A stretch of 64,000 nt of DNA from positions 47,207 through 111,206 of the forward strand of contig DGLB01000002.1 in assembly GCA_002387845.1 (NCBI GenBank), written 5' to 3'. A program made the position numbers and the translations under genes. Source of the DNA: Stenotrophomonas maltophilia (lineage in GTDB: Bacteria; Pseudomonadota; Gammaproteobacteria; Xanthomonadales; Xanthomonadaceae). Below, piece by piece: positions 16,526-25,285 of the stretch. The notes beneath the pieces are model-generated. The model was not told the DNA's origin. It saw only the letters and a program-made list of their open reading frames with translations, and ran no database searches. How positions within the stretch are numbered: the stretch's first letter is position 1; each line of letters opens with the position of its first letter.

Positions 16526-18871
16526 TCACGCCGACACCAGCCAGCCGCCGAACAGCGGGCCGGCGGTGTCGCCATGCTGCGGCTCGAAGCGGAACCGCAG
16601 CGGCTGGCCACTGCGCGTGAGCGCGTGCGGCAACACGTAGTCATGGTCGACAAAGTCGAGCACCTGCCCGCGCTCGACCTCCACTTCCACCGCCAGCGTT
16701 CCATTCACCAGGATGTTGAAGCGCCCCTTGTCGCTGCCCCAGAAGCGCAGGCGCAGGGCCAGCGGCTGGGTGCTGCCCTGCATCACGAATTCCACGAAGC
16801 CCTTGCCGCGCACATCCCGGCACTCCTGCCGCCGGTAGGCCGCGGCGAACGAGGTATCGCTGGTCAGCCCGTGGGCCTTCTCGGAGTCGGCATTGCCAAA
16901 CTGGATCATGTCCACGGCATCGGCCTGCAGCTGTGCGCGCTCGGCAATGTCGCGCTCGCGGCGTTGCGCTTCGGTGGCCCATTGCGCCGCATCCATGCGC
17001 TTGAAATACAGTGCGCTGCGGCGGTCGTGCTGGGCGTAGAAAGGCGAGAACTCCAGCGCCTGCGGGCGCGTCGTACTGGCAAGGAAGCGGCCCGGTTCGG
17101 GCAGTGCACGGAAGCCCGCCAGTGGCGATGCATCGGCCACCAGTGCCGGATCGGGCGCGTCCCAGGGAACGGCAACCGGGCCAAGATCAGCGGCGAGGGC
17201 CAGTGGACCGCGCATCACCACCACGGTGTCGGCGTCGCCGGCCGCATGCTCCAGCCGCAACGGCGTGGCCAGGTCCAGCTCGACGACATCGCCGGCCTTC
17301 CACGAGCGCTCCAGCAGCACGTAACCGTCCTGCAGGGTGGTTGCTGCCTTGCGGCCATTCACCTTCAGTGCAAAGCGCCCTTCGGTCCATGCAGGAATCC
17401 GCAGCAGCAGCCGCTGCGGTGCGGCGGCGTCCGCGCGCGTCACCTGCAGGCGTACCTGTCCATTGAGCGGCACACCGCTGTCCAGCGTGAGCGCCAGCCC
17501 GCCCTGTTTCCAATCCAGCGTGGACGGGATGTACAGATTGACGTACAGCGACTGCCCGTCCTGCCAGAAGATGGAGTCGCCGAACTGCGCATGTGCCTCC
17601 ATCCCGCTGCCCACGCAGCACCAGAAGGAATCGAACTTGTCGGAGAAGCCACGCTCACCGCCGGTGATCATTGGCGTCATGTAGGTGAACATGCCCGTCT
17701 CAGGGTGCTGGGCCGACATCGTGTGATTGAGCAGCGTGCGCTCGTAGTAGTCGAAGTAGCGCGCCTGCGGCGTCCATTGGTACAGGTGCCGGGTCAGCTT
17801 GAGCATGTTGTAGCTGTTGCAGTGCTCGCAGGTCTGCTCGGTCAGGAACGCGGCGATGGTGTCGGGCTGCTGGAAGTACTCGCGGTCGGCATTGCCGCCA
17901 ATCACGTAGCTGTAGTGCGCGGTCACCGTTTCCCAGAAGAAGCGCGCCGCAGCAGCAGAATCGAGATCACCGGTGACCTCGAACTGGCGGGCCTCGCCAA
18001 TGAACTTGGGCACCTGGGTGTTGGCGTGATGGTGCGGCAGGTTGTCCCTGGCGGCGATGGCCGGGTCGACAATCCCTTCGTGGCGCAGCCGCTTGCCGAT
18101 GGCGATCCAGCGCGGGTTGTCGGTGCGTGCGCCCAGCTCGATATACGATTCATTGAGGCCGCCGAATTCGGTGGCCAGCAGGGACTGCATCTGGTCGTGA
18201 TCGAGCGCGTCAAACACACCTGCGAAGTAGGCCGCGAGTGGTTCCAGGACCTGCAGTGCCTGGTTGTTGCCTGCCAGCGCGTCTGCATCCAGCAGGCCCG
18301 CGAAGAGCTTGTGCACCGTATAGAGGGGCGACCAGCTGCCATTGATGTTGAATTTGCTTCCGGTCACCGCACCGGCGCGGATGCGCTCGAAGACGTGCTT
18401 GCCGCCCTCGATCCCGCCCGCGTCGGTCTTGCGGGTCAGGCCGCCGACATAGCCATCCTTGTCCCGCGCCTGCGCCTGCGCCAGTTCGGACACGATGTAG
18501 TCGATGCGCTGCCGGACCTGTACATCGCGGGTCTGCGCATACAGCTTGGACAGCGCGCTGAGGTAATGACCGAGCGTATGGCCGGCGATGGTGTCGCCCT
18601 CCCACCCGCCGTAGACCGCCCCCTTCGGCGGCAGCCCGGCCTGCTGCAGGAAGTTGTGCAGCAGGCGGTCCGGCTCCAGCTCGAACAGATAGCGGCGGTT
18701 GACCTGCAGCGAGTCCAGGAACATCGACGGTTTCAGCGTGACATCCTGCAAGGGCAGCGCAGTAACCCGTCCGGCAGTAGACGCGGCCACCTCCAGCGGG
18801 AAGCGCAGCATGCCAGCAGCAACGGCCAGCGCACTCCACTGCAGGAATCGTCGGCGGGACGGGTCAGTCAT
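16526..18871 (-). CDS. GH127 beta-L-arabinofuranosidase, Tat-exported
   Basis: GH127 (former DUF1680) enzymes release beta-L-arabinofuranose, notably from the arabino-oligosaccharides linked to hydroxyproline in plant extensins. The 781-residue protein starts at ATG 18871, with GAGGAGG 7 bases upstream. It carries a twin-arginine signal (SRRRFLQW, about residues 4-11), so it is exported folded. The Zn/catalytic site of the family is present: E349 and C351 in CEHCNSYNML, and C418-C419 in FWCCVGSGMEAH. The (alpha/alpha)6 barrel is followed by beta-sandwich domains. It lies 19 bases downstream of a second Tat-exported glycosidase. Full length for GH127. Confidence 0.93.
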   Translation of the reverse strand: MTDPSRRRFLQWSALAVAAGMLRFPLEVAASTAGRVTALPLQDVTLKPSMFLDSLQVNRRYLFELEPDRLLHNFLQQAGLPPKGAVYGGWEGDTIAGHTLGHYLSALSKLYAQTRDVQVRQRIDYIVSELAQAQARDKDGYVGGLTRKTDAGGIEGGKHVFERIRAGAVTGSKFNINGSWSPLYTVHKLFAGLLDADALAGNNQALQVLEPLAAYFAGVFDALDHDQMQSLLATEFGGLNESYIELGARTDNPRWIAIGKRLRHEGIVDPAIAARDNLPHHHANTQVPKFIGEARQFEVTGDLDSAAAARFFWETVTAHYSYVIGGNADREYFQQPDTIAAFLTEQTCEHCNSYNMLKLTRHLYQWTPQARYFDYYERTLLNHTMSAQHPETGMFTYMTPMITGGERGFSDKFDSFWCCVGSGMEAHAQFGDSIFWQDGQSLYVNLYIPSTLDWKQGGLALTLDSGVPLNGQVRLQVTRADAAAPQRLLLRIPAWTEGRFALKVNGRKAATTLQDGYVLLERSWKAGDVVELDLATPLRLEHAAGDADTVVVMRGPLALAADLGPVAVPWDAPDPALVADASPLAGFRALPEPGRFLASTTRPQALEFSPFYAQHDRRSALYFKRMDAAQWATEAQRRERDIAERAQLQADAVDMIQFGNADSEKAHGLTSDTSFAAAYRRQECRDVRGKGFVEFVMQGSTQPLALRLRFWGSDKGRFNILVNGTLAVEVEVERGQVLDFVDHDYVLPHALTRSGQPLRFRFEPQHGDTAGPLFGGWLVSA

Positions 18872-18890
18872 GAAAACCTCCTCGATGGAT

Positions 18891-21251
18891 TCAGCCATAG
18901 CGGGCCTGCACGTGCACGCTGGCACCGGCGGTAAACGGCAGCAGCACGCGGTCGTGGTGGGGACCGCCCGCCTTCGCCGCCTTGCCGTCCACCGATATCT
19001 CCAGCAGGCGCGTGCCTGCCGGCACCCGCAGGGTCAGCCAGATGCTGCCGGGCGGTTGCGTGGGCAGGGTCACCTCGGCGGCGATGCGCTGCTGCGCCGG
19101 GTCTGCACGCAGCTGCAGGCCGACCCGGCCCCAGGGCGTGGGCGCGTCCTGCAGTGCGATCGGCTGGCCGGTTGCCAGCCAGTCGCGAGGCACGCCGCGG
19201 GCCAGGAACAGGTCTTCGTCCTGATCGAACACCAGCATCCAGCGCAGCAGCAGCGGTACCGTCATCTGCGCGGGCATGCAGAACAGCGGCATGCCGCCGG
19301 TGATGCCGGCCACCTCGCCGGCGGTCCAGCTGCCGCGCGTATGCGCCTGGTAGCGGTGGGCGTACAGGAAGAGCAGGTATTCCTCGATCCGGTCCCGCCG
19401 CAGCAGCTGCTGGGCGTAGCCATAGGAGATGAAGCCGAGAATGTCCCGTGCTTCCGGGGTGGGCTTCCAGATGTTGGAGACGATGCCCAGCGTGGTGCCG
19501 CCATGTCCCCGCAGGCAATCGATCACCAGATCGGCGAGGTCGGGCGGCAACACGTCGGCCTGCAGCAGTTCGGCATAGGACCGATGCGACCACAGCTGTT
19601 CGCTTTTGCTGGGGTCTTCCTGCGACATGGCCTGGCGGAAGGTCTCGGTGGTGCCCGGCAGCGGACCAAGATACGCCGGGCTGAGATCATGCCGGATGTC
19701 CGCGCGGATGCTGTCCAGCAGGCGGGTGCGCAGTTGTCGCGCGCGCCGTTGCCAGTGGCGGCTGGAGCCGTCGTCGCCGGTCAGCGCCGGCCATACCGCG
19801 GCAATGTCCTCCCAACCCCGGATCACCAGCGCGCTGTTGCCGAAGTACGGCTTCCACCACAGTGAGGGATCGGGATACAGGCAGGCGTCGGATTCGCTCC
19901 AGCCATGGATCAGGCCATGGCCGCGGTCACTACGCAGCAGCGCCAGGCTGGCGTCGTGCAGCTCGACCAGCAACGCGGCGGTCGCTTCGATTTTTGCCTG
20001 GTGGCGGCGCAGCAGCGCGGTGTCGCCGGTGTAGCGGAGGTAGCGCGCCAGCAGTGACAGGGTCAGGCCAAACTGACCCACCTGCGGCCCCCGCATGTTC
20101 ACCAGACCGTCTGCCTGGGTGTACTCGCCCAGGTAGTTGTCCAGCACCGCCCTCGCCTGCGCGAAGCGCCCCCATTCCAGGTTGGCAAACAGTGAACTGG
20201 TGAAAGTGTCCTGGAAGCCGTCGTACTCGTTGCCAACATAGTCCCGATCCACTGCGCCGTACTTGGGATACACGCCGCCTGGGCGCACCACGAGTTCGCG
20301 CGCGAAGGCGAAGCGGGCCAGGTCGGCCCAGCTCGCATCCGGCAATCGTGCCGCACTGACGTCGGCCAGCTGGGCCTGCCAGGTCGCGGCGAAGTCGATC
20401 AGCCCGCGATAGAAGTCCTCGGCGCTGGCAGCGCGGCGGCGTGGCGGAAAGTCGGGATAGCTGTAGCCCACGACGGTACGCACCGCCGCGCCATTCTGCA
20501 CCAGTACGGTGCGATGCCAGGTCTGCACGATGAAGCGGTCCTGTGCGTTGACATCGGCGAACACCAGCACGTCGTACCAGCGCCCCTCACCGGCCGGCAC
20601 CACTTTGTGCACTGCCGGCATCCAGCCGCCCAGGAGCCCCTCCTCGCGGTGCGCGACCTTGTCCGCGTCGGCCAGCTCCGGGAAAGCGTGAATCGGCCGG
20701 TACGTCCGGCTGCGCCCGTCCGGGTAGATCTGCATGGTGTCGTTGCCCTGCACCGTGCCGACGAAGGTGGTCCACGGCAGTCGCCCGTTATGGTCCTTCG
20801 GGTCAAGGCGGGAAGCCGGCGGCGGTGCGACATCGCGCACGGCCGCTTCATCCGGGTCACCGTCGCGAAGCAGCCGATCGGCCAGCAGGTCGGCCTCGGC
20901 CATCGCCAGCTCGGCCAGTGGCAACCCGAGGTACGGCGGTGCCTTGCTGCCCCACACCGCTTCGGTGCGCTTGCCGACATTCAGTACGCCGGCCGCGCAG
21001 GCCAGCACCAGCGGACCCTGCGGCGTGCGCAGATCTTCATGCACGCTCCAGCGCGTGCCGTGATGCTGAAACGTGGCCAGCACGGTGAACCCGGTGAGAT
21101 CGACCGTCGCCGCAGGCTCCAGCAACGGTGCGGGAGGCCCTGCTGCGACCGGAGTGGAATCTCCCGCCGCCATCGCGCTGCCGAGGGCAGGAAGCAGCCC
21201 CATGCCGGCCGTGGCCGCCGCTCCCTGACGCAGGAATGTTCTGCGATCCAT
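18891..21251 (-). CDS. Tat-exported six-hairpin glycosidase-like protein, family unassigned
   Basis: A 786-residue protein starts with a Tat signal (DRRTFLRQG, then a hydrophobic stretch to about residue 29). The N-terminal third looks like a beta-sandwich. From about residue 300 there are repeated helical pairs typical of (alpha/alpha)6 glycosidases, with acidic motifs such as GAVDRDYVGNEYDGFQDT, GLIHGWSESDACLYPD and GSWTAGEVAGITGG. I cannot place it in a named GH family, and the catalytic acids are not assigned. The tandem arrangement with GH127 and GH35 genes implies it attacks another linkage of the same glycan. The start has GGTGAG 5 bases upstream. The 105-base gap before it contains small inverted repeats and could hold an internal promoter. 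Confidence 0.75.
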   Translation of the reverse strand: MDRRTFLRQGAAATAGMGLLPALGSAMAAGDSTPVAAGPPAPLLEPAATVDLTGFTVLATFQHHGTRWSVHEDLRTPQGPLVLACAAGVLNVGKRTEAVWGSKAPPYLGLPLAELAMAEADLLADRLLRDGDPDEAAVRDVAPPPASRLDPKDHNGRLPWTTFVGTVQGNDTMQIYPDGRSRTYRPIHAFPELADADKVAHREEGLLGGWMPAVHKVVPAGEGRWYDVLVFADVNAQDRFIVQTWHRTVLVQNGAAVRTVVGYSYPDFPPRRRAASAEDFYRGLIDFAATWQAQLADVSAARLPDASWADLARFAFARELVVRPGGVYPKYGAVDRDYVGNEYDGFQDTFTSSLFANLEWGRFAQARAVLDNYLGEYTQADGLVNMRGPQVGQFGLTLSLLARYLRYTGDTALLRRHQAKIEATAALLVELHDASLALLRSDRGHGLIHGWSESDACLYPDPSLWWKPYFGNSALVIRGWEDIAAVWPALTGDDGSSRHWQRRARQLRTRLLDSIRADIRHDLSPAYLGPLPGTTETFRQAMSQEDPSKSEQLWSHRSYAELLQADVLPPDLADLVIDCLRGHGGTTLGIVSNIWKPTPEARDILGFISYGYAQQLLRRDRIEEYLLFLYAHRYQAHTRGSWTAGEVAGITGGMPLFCMPAQMTVPLLLRWMLVFDQDEDLFLARGVPRDWLATGQPIALQDAPTPWGRVGLQLRADPAQQRIAAEVTLPTQPPGSIWLTLRVPAGTRLLEISVDGKAAKAGGPHHDRVLLPFTAGASVHVQARYG

Positions 21252-21356
21252 TCAAGCTCACCCGTGGTGACGAGTCTCCATGCTGCGGGGTGAAGCCGTT
21301 GGCGTCTTGTTACCGACCGATGACATCGATGCGGCATTCCGCATACTTTCCAGCGT

Positions 21357-22964
21357 TCAATAGGTGCCGACCGTTACCCGCAGCACCGGCGGATCCTCAC
21401 GCACGAAGTTGAGGCCATAGTCGGTCTGGTCACCATTGAGCAGCCGCTCGAACTGCCATTCGCCGTCGACGTAGCGGCCCTGCTCCACCCGCAGCAGCTG
21501 ACCATGCGCCGTATCGTCGGCAACGCGCACGAACTCCGCGCGGGCGGAAAAACCGGTCAGCAGAAACTGGTCCGCAGCGGTCTGTACCACCAGCAACCGG
21601 CCACCGTGGTCGGCATTGCCGGGCAGGATCGGATCGGCATCGCCCCAGTAAGGCGCGCCGTAGGACACGCGTACCTCCCAGTCGCCGAAGCGAAGGCTGC
21701 GCTTCGGTTGCCCGGGTTGCTCGGCAACCGCCTGCAGCCGGCCTTCGAACGCCGCCTTCGCGATCAGCCGCTGCAGGGGCGCAAGCTGGCCGAAGTTGGC
21801 GGCATGCGCGGTGGTGGCCGCGCGCTTTTCCGGCGAATCCTGCCCGTCCATGCCGAACACCGAAAAGCCTATTCCGCCCTGTCCCAGCACGTGGAACAGA
21901 TACGGGACGGTGCCCGGCTCGAAGCCGGTTTCGGACACCCACGCCGGATTGTCCGGACGCGCATACTGGCCGATGACCTTGGTGTACTCGCTGTAGTCGG
22001 TGGTGTAGATGTCGGTGCCGATGATGTCGATCGACGGCGTGGCCGCACGCCACAGGTCGAACACGTTGACCGTGGCCCCGCCGGAGGGATAGTCAACGCC
22101 CGGATACCGCTTGCCCTTGTAGCGCAGCCAGGTGTTCACGTACATCGGCATGTCGTAGGCCCGTTTGCCAGCGGCCGCCACCTGCTCGATGTAGTGGGCG
22201 GTGGCATAGGCGTTGAACGCTTCATCGGCGTCGGGCCCGAACACCTGCCGCCAGGTGCCGGCCGGCTTGCCCAACCGGGTGGTGATCACCGCAGGTACCG
22301 GTTGGGCGAAGGCGGCATTGGCCGCAGCACCGTGGTCACGCACTGCGCCGATCGCGCCGGGCTCATTCTCCACCTGGACCAGGATGACGGTGTGGCGCTG
22401 GCCGTCAACCTTGCGGAGATGCTGCATCAGCGCACTGAACGCCCGCGCGTCTGCCTCGACATTTGCAGGTGCGTGCGGCGACAGTACATCCACCGGTTCG
22501 CCGCGTTCGTCCAGGGTGCGCGGGTAGGTCCGCGCATCGCGCTTGATCCACTCGGGCACGTAATGCATCTGTCCGTTCTTCCAGCTGCCGAACCACAGCA
22601 GCGCCACCCGCAGGTCGCGCCGGCGCGCGTGCTCGATCAGTGCGTCGACGTTGCGGGTGTCGTACTGCCCCGGCGAAGGCTCGAACTGTTCCCAGTACAC
22701 CGGTGCCTCCACGGTGTTGGCGTTCAGCGCCACCACCTGGTCCAAGGCCCCGGGCAACACAGCCGGCCACGCGCTGGAGTTGTGCAGCTGGGCGGCCAGG
22801 ACGGTGTACGGCTCACCGTCGACCAGCAGCGCGTGCCGACCGTCCTCGGTGACAAAACGTGGCATCTGTTCGGCTGCGAAAGCCGGCAGGCACAGGCACG
22901 CCAGCAACAGGCCCGCCACGCGCAGCACCGCGGATCCGCGCGGGGGAACATGGGACACGATCAT
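21357..22964 (-). CDS. GH35-like secreted beta-galactosidase
   Basis: A 535-residue clan GH-A glycosidase related to GH35/GH42, with a C-terminal domain like DUF5597 beta-galactosidase-type proteins. The Sec signal peptide ends at about residue 31 (PAFAAEQ). The acid/base Glu is probably E201 in VQVENEPGAIG and the nucleophile E346 in WVSETGFEPG; N83 in LNANTVEAPVYWE is typical of the fold. Expected action is release of terminal beta-galactose, a sugar present on extensin and arabinogalactan protein. It overlaps the S9 peptidase gene by four bases (ATGA). Confidence 0.85.
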   Translation of the reverse strand: MIVSHVPPRGSAVLRVAGLLLACLCLPAFAAEQMPRFVTEDGRHALLVDGEPYTVLAAQLHNSSAWPAVLPGALDQVVALNANTVEAPVYWEQFEPSPGQYDTRNVDALIEHARRRDLRVALLWFGSWKNGQMHYVPEWIKRDARTYPRTLDERGEPVDVLSPHAPANVEADARAFSALMQHLRKVDGQRHTVILVQVENEPGAIGAVRDHGAAANAAFAQPVPAVITTRLGKPAGTWRQVFGPDADEAFNAYATAHYIEQVAAAGKRAYDMPMYVNTWLRYKGKRYPGVDYPSGGATVNVFDLWRAATPSIDIIGTDIYTTDYSEYTKVIGQYARPDNPAWVSETGFEPGTVPYLFHVLGQGGIGFSVFGMDGQDSPEKRAATTAHAANFGQLAPLQRLIAKAAFEGRLQAVAEQPGQPKRSLRFGDWEVRVSYGAPYWGDADPILPGNADHGGRLLVVQTAADQFLLTGFSARAEFVRVADDTAHGQLLRVEQGRYVDGEWQFERLLNGDQTDYGLNFVREDPPVLRVTVGTY

Positions 22965-25285
22965 GGCTGTGCTTCCTTTTCTGCATTCCAGCGCGGCGTT
23001 GGCGCGCGCATCAGGTGGCGCACGAAGAAATCAAACTGACGTCGGGTCACGTAATCGATGGGTCCGGTGGAACGGCCCACCGAGTGCTCGCCGCCGGGCA
23101 CGTTCAACAGATCGAAGTCCTTGCCGGCCTTGATCAGCGCATCGACGACCTGTGCGGTCGAGGCCGGATCGACGTTGCTGTCCTGTTCGCCCACCACCAG
23201 CAGCAGGTCGCCACGCAGGTTGGCCGCGTGGGTCACGCCGGACGCGCGCGCGTAGCTGGCATCCACTGGCCAGCCCATCCACTGTTCGTTCCAGCTGATC
23301 TTGTCCATGCGGTTGTCGAAGCAGCCGGCCATCGCCACGCCCACCGTGTACAGCTCGGGATGCAGCTCCAGCGCGCCCAGCGTGCTTTGGCCGCCGGCCG
23401 ATGCGCCGTAGATGCCCACGCCCCCGGAAATGTCGTAGGACGGATCCTTGGCCGCCAACGCCTTGTGCCAGGCGATGCGGTCGGGGAAGCCGGAGTCGCC
23501 CAGGTTCTTCCAAGCCACGTCATGGAAGGCTTTGGAGCGGTGCGCGGTGCCCATGCCGTCGATCTGCACCACGATGAACCCCAGGTCGGCCAGCGCCTGC
23601 ATGCCGATCTGCTTGTCCCCCCCCGAGTGGTAACCGAAGGGCCAGAAGGTCTTGGGCACGAAGGCATCGTGCGGACCGGCGTAGATGTTCTCCACCACCG
23701 GGTAGCGCCGCTTCGGATCGTAATCACGTGGGCGCACCACCATGCCCCAGATGTCGGTTGTTCCGTCGCGTCCTTTCGCCACGAAGGCGTCCGGTGCCTT
23801 CCAGCCGGCCGCCAGCAGCTGCGAGATATCGCCGCGCGCCAGTTCGCGCACCGGCGAGCCGTCAATGTGGTGCAGGCTGGCGACAGGTGCCATGTCCGGG
23901 CGCGAATACACGTCGATGTAGTAGCGCCCATCGTCGGAGATGGACACCTCATGATCGGCCGGGGCATGGGTCAAGCGGGTCAGGTTGCGACCATCGAAAT
24001 CCACACGGAAGAGGTGCCGTTGATACGGATCCTGGCCGGCGTCCATACCGCTGGCGCTGAACCAGATCCGGCGCTGGGTGTCGTCGACGCGCAGCACATC
24101 ACGTACCACCCAGTCGCCGTGGGTGATCTGCTGCAGCACCTTGCCGGTGCCGCCGTCCACCCGGTACAGGTGACGCCAGCCGTCGCGCTCGGAGATCCAG
24201 AGCAGTTCCCTGCCCTGCCCGCCCACGTCATGCAGGTAGGTCCGGTCCGCATACACAAAGGTGTTTGCTTTCTCTTCTACCGCCGCATGGGCCTTGCCGG
24301 TGACGGCGTCCACCGCCACCACCCGCACGGTCTGGAAGCCGCGCTGTACGTACTCAACGCTGAAGCTGCGGCTGTCGGTTCGCCACTGGATCGGCGACAG
24401 TGAGTACGGGTTCGCGAGCAACGCGGTGTCGATGTCCCTGCGCTTTCCGGCCACGTCGAACAGCACCGGCTGCTCGACATCGACCGCACCACCGGGCTTG
24501 GGGTACAGCTGCGTGCGGACCACCGGCTGCAATTGGCCGGGTGGCGCGCTTTCAACACGGGTGACCAGACGCGGGAATCCCGGCGTCACCCGGTATGCGG
24601 CCAGTTGTCGCGAATCGGGCGACCACGCAAGAGATTCCGGGTCGTAGAACGCATCGCCGCGCCCGTCGCGGGTGAGCGGCGTGACCTTGCCATCGGCGAC
24701 GTGACGCAGAACCAGGTTGAAGCCCTCGGCATAAGCCTCCCATTGGCCGTCCGGCGAGCGCCGGGGCGTGTTGTCGGCCGCGACCCGCAGGTCGCGCACG
24801 ACACCAAAGCCGCGCGGGCGACCGGGCCGGGTGACGGGCGCGCAGACGTAGTCCGTCAGCGTGCAGCGCCAGGAGGCGTACGTGCTGTCCAGGCTGAAGC
24901 GAATGGCCCCGTTCGGGTCGGCTCCCTCGGCCACATACGCGAACTGCGAGAACGGCAGCTTCAGAGGTTTCACCTCCTGTCCGCTGGCAATAGCGAGCCC
25001 CTGCGCCAGCCGCACCGCATCGAAGGCCGGTTGCAGGCCCGCGCTGTCCGGCGCGCCGAGCACGAACGCGAAACCGCCTTCCACCGTGTGGCGATAGTAG
25101 AAATGTCCATCGCCGCGCCACTGCGCCGGGAAGGCCACATCACGGGTGAGCCCGCTCCAGGCTTCGCGCAAACCCAGTGAGCGGCGGTAGTCATCCACGC
25201 CCGGCGCGGCCGAGACCGTGGCCGTCGCGCCGGCCATGGCCAGCAGCGCCACTGTTCGCAGCCGCTTACTCGCCATCGTCTTCAT
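22961..25285 (-). CDS. S9 family dipeptidyl peptidase (DPP IV-like)
   Basis: This 774-residue prolyl-oligopeptidase family enzyme has a signal peptide (about 1-27), an N-terminal beta-propeller (DPPIV_N) and a C-terminal alpha/beta hydrolase. The nucleophile is S629 in YGASAGGQST. An acidic residue lies in GEQDSNVDP (D702 or D706), and the His is H734 in PGGEHSVG. S9B enzymes remove Xaa-Pro or Xaa-Ala dipeptides, fitting Pro/Hyp-rich peptide breakdown in the periplasm. The start overlaps the permease gene by 20 bases; ATG 25276 (MASKRLR) is an alternative. The stop overlaps the GH35 start. Confidence 0.92.
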   Translation of the reverse strand: MKTMASKRLRTVALLAMAGATATVSAAPGVDDYRRSLGLREAWSGLTRDVAFPAQWRGDGHFYYRHTVEGGFAFVLGAPDSAGLQPAFDAVRLAQGLAIASGQEVKPLKLPFSQFAYVAEGADPNGAIRFSLDSTYASWRCTLTDYVCAPVTRPGRPRGFGVVRDLRVAADNTPRRSPDGQWEAYAEGFNLVLRHVADGKVTPLTRDGRGDAFYDPESLAWSPDSRQLAAYRVTPGFPRLVTRVESAPPGQLQPVVRTQLYPKPGGAVDVEQPVLFDVAGKRRDIDTALLANPYSLSPIQWRTDSRSFSVEYVQRGFQTVRVVAVDAVTGKAHAAVEEKANTFVYADRTYLHDVGGQGRELLWISERDGWRHLYRVDGGTGKVLQQITHGDWVVRDVLRVDDTQRRIWFSASGMDAGQDPYQRHLFRVDFDGRNLTRLTHAPADHEVSISDDGRYYIDVYSRPDMAPVASLHHIDGSPVRELARGDISQLLAAGWKAPDAFVAKGRDGTTDIWGMVVRPRDYDPKRRYPVVENIYAGPHDAFVPKTFWPFGYHSGGDKQIGMQALADLGFIVVQIDGMGTAHRSKAFHDVAWKNLGDSGFPDRIAWHKALAAKDPSYDISGGVGIYGASAGGQSTLGALELHPELYTVGVAMAGCFDNRMDKISWNEQWMGWPVDASYARASGVTHAANLRGDLLLVVGEQDSNVDPASTAQVVDALIKAGKDFDLLNVPGGEHSVGRSTGPIDYVTRRQFDFFVRHLMRAPTPRWNAEKEAQP

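Noticed and set aside
16508..18934. 808-residue plus-strand open frame
   Set aside because: Antisense to the GH127 gene, whose catalytic residues, Tat signal and ribosome site are all present.
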